From the NCBI GenBank assembly GCA_022822135.1, contig JAJECH010000025.1:124001-188000 (forward strand): 64,000 bases of DNA, read 5' to 3'. Below, piece by piece: positions 18,946 to 28,337 of the stretch (position 1 is the first letter of the stretch; each line of letters begins with the position of its first letter). The notes below the pieces were generated by a model that was not told the origin of the DNA, ran no database searches, and saw only the letters and a list, made by a program, of their open reading frames with translations. The position numbers and the translations under genes were made by a program. This DNA is from Pseudomonadales bacterium. GTDB taxonomy: Bacteria; Pseudomonadota; Gammaproteobacteria; Pseudomonadales; Azotimanducaceae.

Positions 18946-19550
18946 ATGAGCCACAAATTACTTTAGCTTCTGCTTCCCCTCGGCGAGCGGCGCTGCTCCG
19001 ACAGATCGGGATTAGATTCGAGATCAAGCCGAGCAATATTCTTGAACGGCAACTTTCGCACGAATCACCCGACACCTACGTACAACGCCTCGCCCGCGAG
19101 AAAGCAGTAGCGGTACAGCACGATTGCCTACCTGCTCTCGGCGCGGACACAATCGTCGTTCTAAATGGTCAAATCCTTGAGAAGCCAAATGACCAGGACG
19201 ATGCATTGAAAATGCTGCATTTGATGCAAGGAGAGCGCCACAGCGTACTAACGGGAGTGTGTATCAGCGATGGTAAGACGGAACGGTCTGTGCTCGCCAC
19301 AGCAGAAGTCCAGTTCAGAAAGGCGACGAGTACGGAGTTGAGTAAATACTGGGAGAGTGACGAACCCGTTGATAAAGCGGGGGCATACGGCATACAAGGA
19401 CTTGGCGCAATCTTTATCACAGGCATTTGCGGTCAACCAAGCACTGTTGCTGGTCTGCCTTTAGTCGAAACGAATCAGTTACTTTGCGATTTTGGCGTGG
19501 ATGTGTGGAGACATCGTAAAGCCATGTTGCAAGAGAGTTTACAGGTCTAA
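18942..19550 (+). CDS. maf: Maf-family nucleoside triphosphate pyrophosphatase
   Basis: 202 aa from a GTG at 18942 that overlaps the mreD stop (GTGA). An upstream ATG at 18879 would run 67 bp into mreD and is not preferred. Motifs: LASASPRRAALLRQIG, ALGADTIVVLNGQILEKP and DKAGAYGIQG. Maf/YhdE proteins hydrolyse dTTP/UTP or modified nucleotides to monophosphates. The position after mreBCD is conserved in gammaproteobacteria. Confidence 0.94.
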   Translation: MNEPQITLASASPRRAALLRQIGIRFEIKPSNILERQLSHESPDTYVQRLAREKAVAVQHDCLPALGADTIVVLNGQILEKPNDQDDALKMLHLMQGERHSVLTGVCISDGKTERSVLATAEVQFRKATSTELSKYWESDEPVDKAGAYGIQGLGAIFITGICGQPSTVAGLPLVETNQLLCDFGVDVWRHRKAMLQESLQV

Positions 19551-19554
19551 AACC

Positions 19555-22500
19555 GTGCTCGAACTTGCGCGCAAGAGTTTCTACCTGGCGACCGTTCTAA
19601 TCGTCTTATGCGCTATCACACTAACTGCCGGACGTCTTTTCTCGATGTATCCGAATTACGTTCAGCAGTTTGCGAATACAAGACTCGCGGACCAAGGCAT
19701 TGAAATCTTCGGCCTCGAATCGCATTGGCTTCTTACAAACCCAATCATCGAGATCGACCGTATTCAACTACCGGAAGGGTCCGCGCGTGACGTAATAGTC
19801 GAAGTTGCGGTATTCGAGAGTCTCATTCGTAACCAGTTCGTCGCACGCCGGCTCTTCATCGACGAACTAGATCTTGACATTGAACTGACCGAGCAGGAAT
19901 CAGAGTTCAACTTTTTGAAGCTCATCGATCAGATTCAAGCCAACTTCGATTGGGTAAGACATACGGATGAACTTGAGTTAAACGCGGCATTGACACTCAG
20001 GCGTGACCATGCTCGTCAACGTTTCAATTTGAGAGTTCATGCCGTAAATCAGGAAGGAGTCCATCGATATCGCGCCAAGCTTTGGCAAGATGATCGTAAC
20101 GAAGACGGCACCGCAGAATTCGTTGCGGATGCCGTAGATACATTGCTTGATCTACGGACCGGCAACTACCAAATGACGCTGAAGGTGAACGGTCTAGAGG
20201 TTGATTTGCCGCTACTGACCGGCAACTCTCGACTTTCCCGATATCGCCTCAACGGCCAAGCTGAATGGGAGAAATCTAAGAGTCGTGTGCAAGGCCACCT
20301 TGATGTTGATATCCTGCACCTCGACCGCGACCCGCTAAACGCCCACATAGAAACCGCATTTGTTCAGCTTGATGATGAGCCAGCCCGTTTTAAATTGCAA
20401 TCAACATGGTTTGAGGAAGACGAGCATCAAGTCCCGTTACCCGAATTGGTGTTTGCAATTGGTGATGACTCATTGTTTGGGTCGACTTACAACGTCCAAT
20501 TACAGGAACTTGTACCTATCACCACGGACTTCATCACGAACGGTGAAAACCAACTGCGCTGGCCAAACGGTGTTGGGCTTCGCGGTACGTTTCAACGATA
20601 TGAGTTTTTACTCGACTCAGGTGGATTTCACTGGTATGCGGAGGCTCGAGACATGGTGTCCAAGAGCTTCGAGAACCTCCCACGAATGCAACTCGAAAGC
20701 GGCGCGTTATATGGGAATTCAAAACAAATCGCGATAGACGTGAGCAACTCGCCAAGTGGACTATTTCTAGACTCTCATTTTCAATCCCCGTGGCGTTTCG
20801 GTTCTGTATCCGGCTTCGCGGTTACCGACATGCGCAATCGGCAAGTCGGGTTGCACATGCGCGACGTAACGGCACATATCGCCTCGGAGGACACGGAGAA
20901 TCCAGATTCCCAACTTAACGTTTCCTCATTGCTCAGACGAGAAGATGCAGAAATACAACTCAATGAATTGATACATGAACCAGTTTCCGCAACGTTTCGC
21001 GGGAGTATTCGGCATACACAGGGTAATGCGCCAGATTACCGCGTCGCCGTGCTGATTGAGTCACTGAACACGTTGCTGCCTGCTCATCAGACCATCGAGT
21101 TCATACCGAGTAAGTTAGTAGACGATCTAACTCGTTGGCGGAAGCAGTACCTGGAAAGCGCGAGCTTTTTTGGAACTAGAGTCGCATACATGACATTTCG
21201 CGACGATGTATTCACCCAAAACGAACGAGAGATGTCGATCGAGGGACAGTTCACTAACGGAACTGTCACATATCAATCCGAATGGCCACCAATAACTAAT
21301 TTAGGGGGGACTTGGCACGTCAACAACGACAGTATCGTCGTCACAGCAGATCGCGCCACGGTACAAGGCACCGAATTACAAGATGCCGTTGGTACGTTTC
21401 CTTTCGGTAGTGACAAACCGTTTCAGCTCATCTTCAAAGCAACGGCGAAGACACAAGATCTATTGGATTTCGTGCAAGCTAGTGGTTTGAAGTCCCTATT
21501 GCCAGTAATCGACGTATCCTGGCATGGTGCCGGATTGGTGTCCATCGATGCCGATCTTTCGTTTCCATTCAAAGCCGCGCAGGAGGAACGTACGAATGTC
21601 CAAGCCAATCGTGACAACTTTCAAATCAGTTTTGAAATGCACGACGCATCACTGTACATGCCTAACTTCGATATCGAGTTCCATGAACTCAACGGTACAG
21701 CCGAATGGAATTCGCCGTACGACCTCACAGCGACACTTACGCGTGGAACCTTTTTCGATGAACCGATGGAGGGTGCGATCCTATCAAAGCTTCATGATGG
21801 CCAGTCGGAGATTGAGTTCCATTTAAGCAGTCGAATCAACGCATCAAACGCGTTAACTATCTCCGGATTAGACGAGATAGAGACTGGTCGAGGAATCACG
21901 GATTTCGAAGCAACGTTGCGCGTTTCTCCTGGGAGAAATGAATCAACAAAGTTGCATATCACATCCGATTTCATGGGAATTGAATTCGATACACTCACGT
22001 CCGTAGCAGTCCAATCCGAAGTACCAAATCCAAGTAATCTAAGGTTCGAGTTCCACGAAGATCGAACTGAAATCACGGTGTTAAGCCGCGACATCAATGG
22101 TTGGATGACGTTGGCAGGAACACCTACTTCCATCAGCGAAGGAGCGATCGCATTAGGTCCAAGTACCGCTGTTCCTGATCGGATAACCGATCACTTACAC
22201 CTATCAGGTGCTCTTGATTCCTGGCGATATAGCACCGATGACTCTGAGCAACTGGATGTACCCATCGTTCTCACGGACGTCGCCGTTGAACGATTCGACG
22301 CTTTTGACCTCAAATTCGGTAATGTGTTGCTCAATGGCTCCTATGGAAGCAACAACCTGAATGTGGTCGTCGAATCGGATGAGTTCAACGGAACGATCAT
22401 TAAGCGACCTGATAGTTCGTCTACTGAAATCCACGCAACACGGCTTCTATGGACGCTTTCGAATGACACTGAGAGTGACGATCCGCTCGACATTTCGGTG

Positions 22501-23373
22501 ATGTCACAGATCGAACCTACGAAAGTCAGTATCGACGATCTACTGCTTCGAACCGACGGCGAATCCTTCGAATCGTGGGGTCAATGGAATTTCACCATGT
22601 CGCCAACCGACTACGGCATAGAAATTTCCGATTTAAGTGCCGATACTCGTGGACTACGTATCGAAACTAAAACACCGATCAAGTGGATTCGCGAGACCGA
22701 TTCGACCGAGTTTGATGGAAGGATATACGGCGAAAATCTAGGTTCAATCCTAGAGGCGTGGGACTTTGACGCAAGCGTAGAAAGCGAACAATTCGACCTG
22801 AATGCCAACATCCATTGGCCAGGGTCGCCTTTAGCGGTCGACATCGTGAACTCGTCAGGTCAATTTCAGGCAACTGCCACGAACGGTCGATTTATCGAAA
22901 TTGATCAAGGTGGCGATGTGTTCCGCTTAATCAGTCTCCTGAATTTCTCAAAAATCCTTAATCGACTCACTCTCGACTTTCGGGATGTAGCACAACAAGG
23001 TCTTCACTATGACAGCGCATCGATGGATGTGACTCTCGACAATGGTCTCCTTTCGTTTACAGAACCATTGAAAATCGATGGACCTGGCGCTCGTCTACGT
23101 TTAGCAGGGAAAGTGGACACGCGTTCTGGTGAATTAAACAATGAACTGACGGTGAGATTTCCGCTTCACAAGGGGCTCCAAACCTACGTCGCGTATCTCG
23201 CTGCTACAAATCCCGCATCTAGTGTCGCGTATCTACTCGGAACACTGATCGTCAGCGAGCCGATTAAAGCACTATTAACTGCGAAGTACGATATCAGTGG
23301 TGATATAGACAACCCTGTCCTTACCCGCGTTGGATTAGAACCTACTCAAGCGAATCAGGTCGCAACGCCATAG
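19555..23373 (+). CDS. yhdP: YhdP-type AsmA-like envelope protein
   Basis: 1272 aa from a GTG at 19555, 4 bp after the maf stop (an ATG at 19492 lies inside maf). One N-terminal membrane helix (ATVLIVLCAITLTAGRLF) and a very long periplasmic beta-rich body, ending with an AsmA-like segment (FSKILNRLTLDFRDVAQQGL). Length nearly equals E. coli YhdP (1266 aa). YhdP belongs to the bridge-like AsmA family that carries phospholipids from inner to outer membrane. In E. coli rng lies between maf and yhdP; here it is absent. Confidence 0.93.
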   Translation: MLELARKSFYLATVLIVLCAITLTAGRLFSMYPNYVQQFANTRLADQGIEIFGLESHWLLTNPIIEIDRIQLPEGSARDVIVEVAVFESLIRNQFVARRLFIDELDLDIELTEQESEFNFLKLIDQIQANFDWVRHTDELELNAALTLRRDHARQRFNLRVHAVNQEGVHRYRAKLWQDDRNEDGTAEFVADAVDTLLDLRTGNYQMTLKVNGLEVDLPLLTGNSRLSRYRLNGQAEWEKSKSRVQGHLDVDILHLDRDPLNAHIETAFVQLDDEPARFKLQSTWFEEDEHQVPLPELVFAIGDDSLFGSTYNVQLQELVPITTDFITNGENQLRWPNGVGLRGTFQRYEFLLDSGGFHWYAEARDMVSKSFENLPRMQLESGALYGNSKQIAIDVSNSPSGLFLDSHFQSPWRFGSVSGFAVTDMRNRQVGLHMRDVTAHIASEDTENPDSQLNVSSLLRREDAEIQLNELIHEPVSATFRGSIRHTQGNAPDYRVAVLIESLNTLLPAHQTIEFIPSKLVDDLTRWRKQYLESASFFGTRVAYMTFRDDVFTQNEREMSIEGQFTNGTVTYQSEWPPITNLGGTWHVNNDSIVVTADRATVQGTELQDAVGTFPFGSDKPFQLIFKATAKTQDLLDFVQASGLKSLLPVIDVSWHGAGLVSIDADLSFPFKAAQEERTNVQANRDNFQISFEMHDASLYMPNFDIEFHELNGTAEWNSPYDLTATLTRGTFFDEPMEGAILSKLHDGQSEIEFHLSSRINASNALTISGLDEIETGRGITDFEATLRVSPGRNESTKLHITSDFMGIEFDTLTSVAVQSEVPNPSNLRFEFHEDRTEITVLSRDINGWMTLAGTPTSISEGAIALGPSTAVPDRITDHLHLSGALDSWRYSTDDSEQLDVPIVLTDVAVERFDAFDLKFGNVLLNGSYGSNNLNVVVESDEFNGTIIKRPDSSSTEIHATRLLWTLSNDTESDDPLDISVMSQIEPTKVSIDDLLLRTDGESFESWGQWNFTMSPTDYGIEISDLSADTRGLRIETKTPIKWIRETDSTEFDGRIYGENLGSILEAWDFDASVESEQFDLNANIHWPGSPLAVDIVNSSGQFQATATNGRFIEIDQGGDVFRLISLLNFSKILNRLTLDFRDVAQQGLHYDSASMDVTLDNGLLSFTEPLKIDGPGARLRLAGKVDTRSGELNNELTVRFPLHKGLQTYVAYLAATNPASSVAYLLGTLIVSEPIKALLTAKYDISGDIDNPVLTRVGLEPTQANQVATP

Positions 23374-23434
23374 CCGTGAAGGGTTTTGTCAACTGTTTAA
23401 TAGTTGACGTGTGAATTAAGCGTTAAAACGAGAC

Positions 23435-24883
23435 ATGTCAGATTCCCCCGCACAGTCGCGTCAGAACTTACTTGAGCAGGCAGAACTTACCGATCAGGAT
23501 CTTGCACTGAACGTCACGGGCATGATGGACAGGCAGATCGACGATGCGGAGCTGTACATCCAGCACAACCGAAGCGAAGCCTGGGCGCTAGAAGATGGCA
23601 AAGTCAAGGACGGGAGTTTTTCGGTAAGCCAAGGAGTTGGTGTTAGAGCCATCACAGGTGAAAAGACTGGATTCGCCCATACCAACGAACTAAACGAACG
23701 TGCGCTACACAAGGCTTGTGTGATGGCGTCGTCCATCGCAGATCGAGGCGGGAACCGTCGAGCTGAAACGCCCGGCGATACGCCGTTTCGACGTCTCTAT
23801 CCTGGCGGAGATCCAACAGCTGGAGTGACGAATGAAGACAAGATTCGATTTCTATCTGAGCTTGACCGTTTTACGAGAGAGATAGATCCTCGGATTGTCG
23901 AAGTATCGATCAGCATTAGAGGTTCATCGGACCGCGTTCTTGTTTACGGTAGCGATGGCACAAATCAGTTCGATGATCGTCCGTTAGTGAACTGCAGGAT
24001 TCACGTGATCGTCAAGGACGGAACCCGATCTGAGTCAGGCACCGATGGGTCTGGCGGGCGTTATCCCTTGGACGTGTTCTTCCAGGAGGACTTCGCAACT
24101 GCGAAACAGATGGCCCGTGAAGCGGTTCGGATGGCAATCACTAAACTCGACTCCGTTCCGGCTCCAGCCGGCGAAATGCCTGTCGTACTCGGTCCCGGAT
24201 GGGCTGGTGTATTACTGCATGAGGCGGTTGGCCATGGTTTAGAAGGTGACTGCGAGAGGAAAAACACGTCATGCTTCTCAGGGAAGATTGGTGAGAAGGT
24301 AGCAAATGAACTATGTACCGTTATTGATGATGCCACGCTTGACGGTAGACGAGGGTCTCTCAGTATTGACGACGAAGGTACCCCAGGCCAGCGTACTGTG
24401 CTCATCGAAGACGGAATATTGAGAGGATTTATGTGGGACAAGCACAACGCAATCCTCACCGGGAATCAAAGCACTGGGAACGGCCGACGCGAGAGTTTTG
24501 CAAGTCTGACCATACCTCGCATGACCAATACATTCTTACTCGGTGGTGAGAGCGACCCCGAAGATATCGTTCGCAGCGTGTCCAAAGGCGTCTATTGCAG
24601 TGCGTTTTCAGGCGGTCAAGTCGATCCCTCGAGTGGCAGGTTCGTCTTCGCCACAACCGAAGCCTATCTAATTGAGGATGGAAAACTCACGAGTCCCATT
24701 CATGGTTGCATGTTGACCGGCTATCCATGGGATGTCATGAACAGCATTACGATGGTAGGCTCTGATTTTGCCTTAGACCCGGGAGTTGGTACCTGTGGCA
24801 AACAAGGTCAAGGGGTGCCTGTTGGCGTAGGACAACCAACCATAAAAGTTGAGCAGATCACGGTTGGAGGCACTTCCGCATGA
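23435..24883 (+). CDS. tldD: Metalloprotease TldD
   Basis: 482 aa. The zinc motif HEAVGH is at residues 262-267, inside the family signature (GWAGVLLHEAVGHGLEGD). The C-terminal GTCGKQGQGVPVGVGQP is also typical. TldD pairs with TldE to form a protease that degrades unfolded peptides and cuts the leader from modified precursors such as microcin B17. It follows yhdP as in E. coli and overlaps tldE by 4 bp. This is an ordinary chromosomal gene, but its known role in RiPP maturation is relevant to the cluster at 40-57 kb. Confidence 0.96.
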   Translation: MSDSPAQSRQNLLEQAELTDQDLALNVTGMMDRQIDDAELYIQHNRSEAWALEDGKVKDGSFSVSQGVGVRAITGEKTGFAHTNELNERALHKACVMASSIADRGGNRRAETPGDTPFRRLYPGGDPTAGVTNEDKIRFLSELDRFTREIDPRIVEVSISIRGSSDRVLVYGSDGTNQFDDRPLVNCRIHVIVKDGTRSESGTDGSGGRYPLDVFFQEDFATAKQMAREAVRMAITKLDSVPAPAGEMPVVLGPGWAGVLLHEAVGHGLEGDCERKNTSCFSGKIGEKVANELCTVIDDATLDGRRGSLSIDDEGTPGQRTVLIEDGILRGFMWDKHNAILTGNQSTGNGRRESFASLTIPRMTNTFLLGGESDPEDIVRSVSKGVYCSAFSGGQVDPSSGRFVFATTEAYLIEDGKLTSPIHGCMLTGYPWDVMNSITMVGSDFALDPGVGTCGKQGQGVPVGVGQPTIKVEQITVGGTSA

Positions 24884-26247
24884 CGCTTGAACCCGAGACG
24901 AATGAAGCGATCGAACTCCACGATGAGAACGTTGCAGCCGAGCTGACAGAGCTTGTCGAACGACTCGTCGAGGAGGCGCAGCAGCAAGGAGCACACCAAT
25001 CCTCAGCCACAGTATCCGACTCAATTTCAGTCGAAGTATCAGCACGAGAACGTGATATTGAGAATATCGCGTATGAGCAAGGTCGAGCCTTTCGTGTAAC
25101 CGTTTACGTTGACCATCGAGAGGGTACCGCCGTGACTTCTGACGTTACGGATTCTGCGATTAAAGACACCGTGGCACAAGCGATGAGCATTGCTCGATTC
25201 ACTGAGTCGGATCCATGCAATGGCCTGCCAGACGAAGATCGACTCGCAACCGAGTTCCCAGACCTCGAGCAGAACTTCCCGCAACCAGTGAATATCGAGC
25301 ACCTTAAGGACGATGCACTTGCTGCAGATGCAGCATCACTTGACTTCGATTCTTGCATCATGCCTGCGAATGGAGCCGACGCATCCCAAACAGCAACATG
25401 TTCGGTTCGGGGAAATTCGTTGGGGTTTCTCAACGCGAACCGATACACCATCTATGGTCGATCCGCAACCGCACTCGCACGATCTGATGCGGGGATGCAA
25501 ACTGATTATTGGTTTGATCAGAGCTGTCAAGCTGAACAAGTCGAGTCTGCGGAGTTTATTGGACGACAAGCCGCTCAACGGGCACTGCGGCGCTTGAATC
25601 CACGAACCGTCGCTACCGGCACGTATCCGGTCATGTATGACCGATGGACCGCACCGTCACTCTTATATCCGTTGATTGAAGGTATTAGTGGCGGCAATCT
25701 CTACCGTCAAGAGTCGTATCTACAGGATTCGCTAGCTACTCAAGTTGCCACGACGAGCTTGACGCTACGAGAGTATCCTCATCTACACAAGCGAATTCAA
25801 AGTCGGAATTGCGACGCAGATGGCGTCGCAACCACCGAACATACGATCATCGACAAAGGCGTTGTCAATACCTACCTACTTGGCACTTATTCAGCTAGGC
25901 GCTTGGAGCTCGCTAGCACCGGGCATGCTGGGGGTGTTTCAAATGTCCATGTTGAGACGGACTTCACGCCTGTTGATGAACTACTCAAAGAACTTCAACA
26001 AGGCTTGCTCGTAACGTCCCTTATCGGGTCCGGAACCAATCTAGTAACAGGAGACTATTCCTGTGGTGCAGCCGGATTTTGGATTGAAAACGGCGAAATT
26101 GCTTATCCAGTAGATAACGTAACGATCGCGTCAAATCTTGAACTGATGTACAAAGGCATCGTGGGATTCGGCGACGACATTCAAGACCGTGGTACTTTCA
26201 GAACTGGGTCTATATTGGTCGACGCGATGACAGTCGCGTCAAATTAG
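24880..26247 (+). CDS. pmbA: TldE/PmbA subunit of the TldD/E protease
   Basis: 455 aa. TldE lacks the catalytic HExxxH and shapes the active cavity of the heterodimer. Family features: LVERLVEEAQQQGAHQSSAT, the central GISGGNLYRQESYLQDSLA region, and STGHAGGVSNVHV with the GDYSCGAAGFWIENGEIAYPV motif near the C-terminus. In E. coli pmbA is unlinked from tldD; here the two overlap by 4 bp (ATGA), so they are translationally coupled. Confidence 0.95.
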   Translation: MTLEPETNEAIELHDENVAAELTELVERLVEEAQQQGAHQSSATVSDSISVEVSARERDIENIAYEQGRAFRVTVYVDHREGTAVTSDVTDSAIKDTVAQAMSIARFTESDPCNGLPDEDRLATEFPDLEQNFPQPVNIEHLKDDALAADAASLDFDSCIMPANGADASQTATCSVRGNSLGFLNANRYTIYGRSATALARSDAGMQTDYWFDQSCQAEQVESAEFIGRQAAQRALRRLNPRTVATGTYPVMYDRWTAPSLLYPLIEGISGGNLYRQESYLQDSLATQVATTSLTLREYPHLHKRIQSRNCDADGVATTEHTIIDKGVVNTYLLGTYSARRLELASTGHAGGVSNVHVETDFTPVDELLKELQQGLLVTSLIGSGTNLVTGDYSCGAAGFWIENGEIAYPVDNVTIASNLELMYKGIVGFGDDIQDRGTFRTGSILVDAMTVASN

Positions 26248-26266
26248 TTACTCGAAGTTCCGCGCT

Positions 26267-26539
26267 CTATTCGGACTCTTCGAACTTTGCGGCTATTAAC
26301 TGCTTAATCGCATCCATCGCGACCTCTTCCTCATCTCCATCGGTTTGTAGCACAACCGTTGCACCGCGCTGTGCGGCGAGTTTCAGGACGCCCATGATGC
26401 TCTTAGCGTTCTGCAAATCGTCCTCAGTAAGACCGATTTGCACCCGACAAGGAAACGTCTTCGCTAACGCCACGAGCTTCGACGCCGAGCGCGCGTGAAT
26501 TCCCAGCTTATTGACGATTGCCACTCGATCTAAAAGCAA
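26267..26539 (-). CDS. ptsO: Nitrogen PTS phosphocarrier NPr (HPr-like)
   Basis: 90 aa. HPr fold with active-site His in NKLGIHARSASK and the KSIMGVLKLAAQRG helix that replaces the classical Ser46 region. It takes phosphate from EI-Ntr and passes it to PtsN. Last gene of the rpoN cluster, 5 bp after rapZ. Confidence 0.93.
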   Translation of the reverse strand: MLLDRVAIVNKLGIHARSASKLVALAKTFPCRVQIGLTEDDLQNAKSIMGVLKLAAQRGATVVLQTDGDEEEVAMDAIKQLIAAKFEESE

Positions 26540-26544
26540 TTGAT

Positions 26545-27405
26545 CTACTCGATACCTTCACGGTGACGTACGATTAAATCTGGATACCTCGCACGAAAAT
26601 GATCCGCTAACCGCTCCACCATGTAAACCGAACGGTGCGTGCCACCAGTGCAACCGACCCCAACCGTTACGTAAATTCGTCTCTGATCCAAGAATATCGG
26701 AAGCCACTTTTCCAAGTAGCGGCAGACATCCTCATAAAAATCATCGACTACTGTGCTCTCATCTAAAAAGAGCTTGATACGTTGGTGAAGTCCATTGAAT
26801 TGACGTAAATCCTCGCGCCAATAAGGGTTCGGCAAACACCGAGCATCAAATACGATGTCGGTGTCGATCGGCACGCCAAATTTGTAACCAAACGACTGGA
26901 AGAGCAACGAAATGTCGTTGCTCGAACGACCCGCGACCCGTTCCTTAGTCAAAACGTCGAGTTCATGCAACGTGCGATTAGTGGTATCTATCCGCAAATC
27001 TGCCATTTCAGCAATGGGAGTAAGAATCTGCTTCTCGTGCGCGATCGCATCCTTTAGCACGCTGAACTCGGCGTCTAACGGATGTCGGCGTCGGGTATCA
27101 CTAAATCGTTTTACCAGTACGGAATCGCTCGCATCAAGGTAAATCAGCCTAGGTTCTTGTCCTTCTACCTTCAGTTGCTCGATATATGTAGGTAATGCGG
27201 CCAGCTCGTCCGGTGAATTTCGAACGTCAATGCAGACCGCCAAATCAGGCACGTCATCAACGGGACGAGCGGCTTCCCTCATCACATGCTGGACCAACAA
27301 GCTCGCAGGAAAATTGTCGATGCAATTGAAGCCAGAGTCTTCAAGTGCATGAAGAACGGTGCTCTTTCCAGACCCGGAGCGACCACTAACGATAAGACTC
27401 CTCAA
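26545..27405 (-). CDS. rapZ: RNase adaptor protein RapZ
   Basis: 286 aa. N-terminal P-loop GRSGSGKST (8-16), DNFPASLLV, and the C-terminal sensor/RNA-binding part with VGVGCTGGTHRSVYMVERLA. In enterics RapZ presents sRNA GlmZ to RNase E and so sets GlmS level; in others the GlmZ link is absent. Overlaps ptsN by 4 bp. Confidence 0.94.
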   Translation of the reverse strand: MRSLIVSGRSGSGKSTVLHALEDSGFNCIDNFPASLLVQHVMREAARPVDDVPDLAVCIDVRNSPDELAALPTYIEQLKVEGQEPRLIYLDASDSVLVKRFSDTRRRHPLDAEFSVLKDAIAHEKQILTPIAEMADLRIDTTNRTLHELDVLTKERVAGRSSNDISLLFQSFGYKFGVPIDTDIVFDARCLPNPYWREDLRQFNGLHQRIKLFLDESTVVDDFYEDVCRYLEKWLPIFLDQRRIYVTVGVGCTGGTHRSVYMVERLADHFRARYPDLIVRHREGIE

Positions 27406-27875
27406 GCTTCAGCCTCCGCCAAGAGTCTATCGCGAAAAATCTCAAAGACTGATTCAGGCGAACCCGCAGCTAGGATTAATTGCAGACTTCGTTCGTCGTC
27501 GATCAATCTAACGATGAGTCGTAGTACCTTCAGCGCTTCTTCCGCAGCGTCCTCCGGAAAACACATCCCGATCAATAGGCGTACATCTTGTCCACCGAAG
27601 TCCACGGTGTTGCCGTGCTGGATCTTGAGTAATGAAGCGATTGGGATCGGGCATTTCGCCATGCGGCAATGAGGAATCGCAACCGGCAAGTCGTCGAGAA
27701 CCGTCGAACCTTCGCGTTCGCGCTCTTCGAGCTTGAAAAAAATGTCTCGAGACGACGAGCCAGCTCCCTGAGCCAAGTACTCGGCAAGCTGATGCAGCGC
27801 AGTCTTGCGCGACGGCAGTTCGTCAACGACAGCAACGCGATCAAGCGACAAAAATGCTTCGTAATCAATCATCAA
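27402..27875 (-). CDS. ptsN: PTS EIIA-Ntr regulatory protein
   Basis: 157 aa. EIIA fold with the phosphorylated His in AIPHCRMAKCPIPIASL. Receives phosphate from NPr and regulates potassium uptake, nitrogen and envelope functions. Embedded in the canonical rpoN-hpf-ptsN-rapZ-ptsO order. Confidence 0.94.
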   Translation of the reverse strand: MMIDYEAFLSLDRVAVVDELPSRKTALHQLAEYLAQGAGSSSRDIFFKLEEREREGSTVLDDLPVAIPHCRMAKCPIPIASLLKIQHGNTVDFGGQDVRLLIGMCFPEDAAEEALKVLRLIVRLIDDERSLQLILAAGSPESVFEIFRDRLLAEAEA

Positions 27876-27943
27876 ACACAGAGCATCTGAACGAGTGAGT
27901 TAACGGTGCTACTTCCGCTTCAACCCCTGTCATATCGCTAAGG

Positions 27944-28249
27944 CTAGGATGCGGATTGCACCCGGTGGCTACTGATTTTCTCCTTGTACTTAACGATTTG
28001 GCGATCGAGCTTGGCGGTCAATGCATCGACTGCCGCATAAGGCTCCGGTGCCTGCGCATCGGCGAAAATCTCGGTGCCCGACGCGTGAAGCGTCGCTTCC
28101 GCACGGTAACCTTGTTTTACCTCAGAGAAGATGACATGTATATTGGAAATATGATCAAAGTGACGTTCAAGTTTCGCGAAGCGCTTTTCAACATAGTCCT
28201 TGAGTCGTTTGGAGGGATGGGTATGGTGGCCGCTTAGGCTAATCTGCAT
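27944..28249 (-). CDS. hpf: Ribosome hibernation promoting factor (short form)
   Basis: 101 aa with the S30AE fold: MQISLSGHHTHPSKRLKDYV, HFDHISNIHVIF, AEATLHASGTEIFADA and YAAVDALTAKLDRQIVKYKEK. It binds the 30S decoding site in stationary phase. Short length means it lacks the dimerisation domain of long HPF. Located between rpoN and ptsN as usual. Confidence 0.93.
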   Translation of the reverse strand: MQISLSGHHTHPSKRLKDYVEKRFAKLERHFDHISNIHVIFSEVKQGYRAEATLHASGTEIFADAQAPEPYAAVDALTAKLDRQIVKYKEKISSHRVQSAS

Positions 28250-28337
28250 CAGTCGTTCTCCCTTTCACGTTGTATTCTCCTATCAGTTCCATTCTAACGA
28301 ACATTCGGTTAAAGCACCGCATTAATTCCAGCATTTT

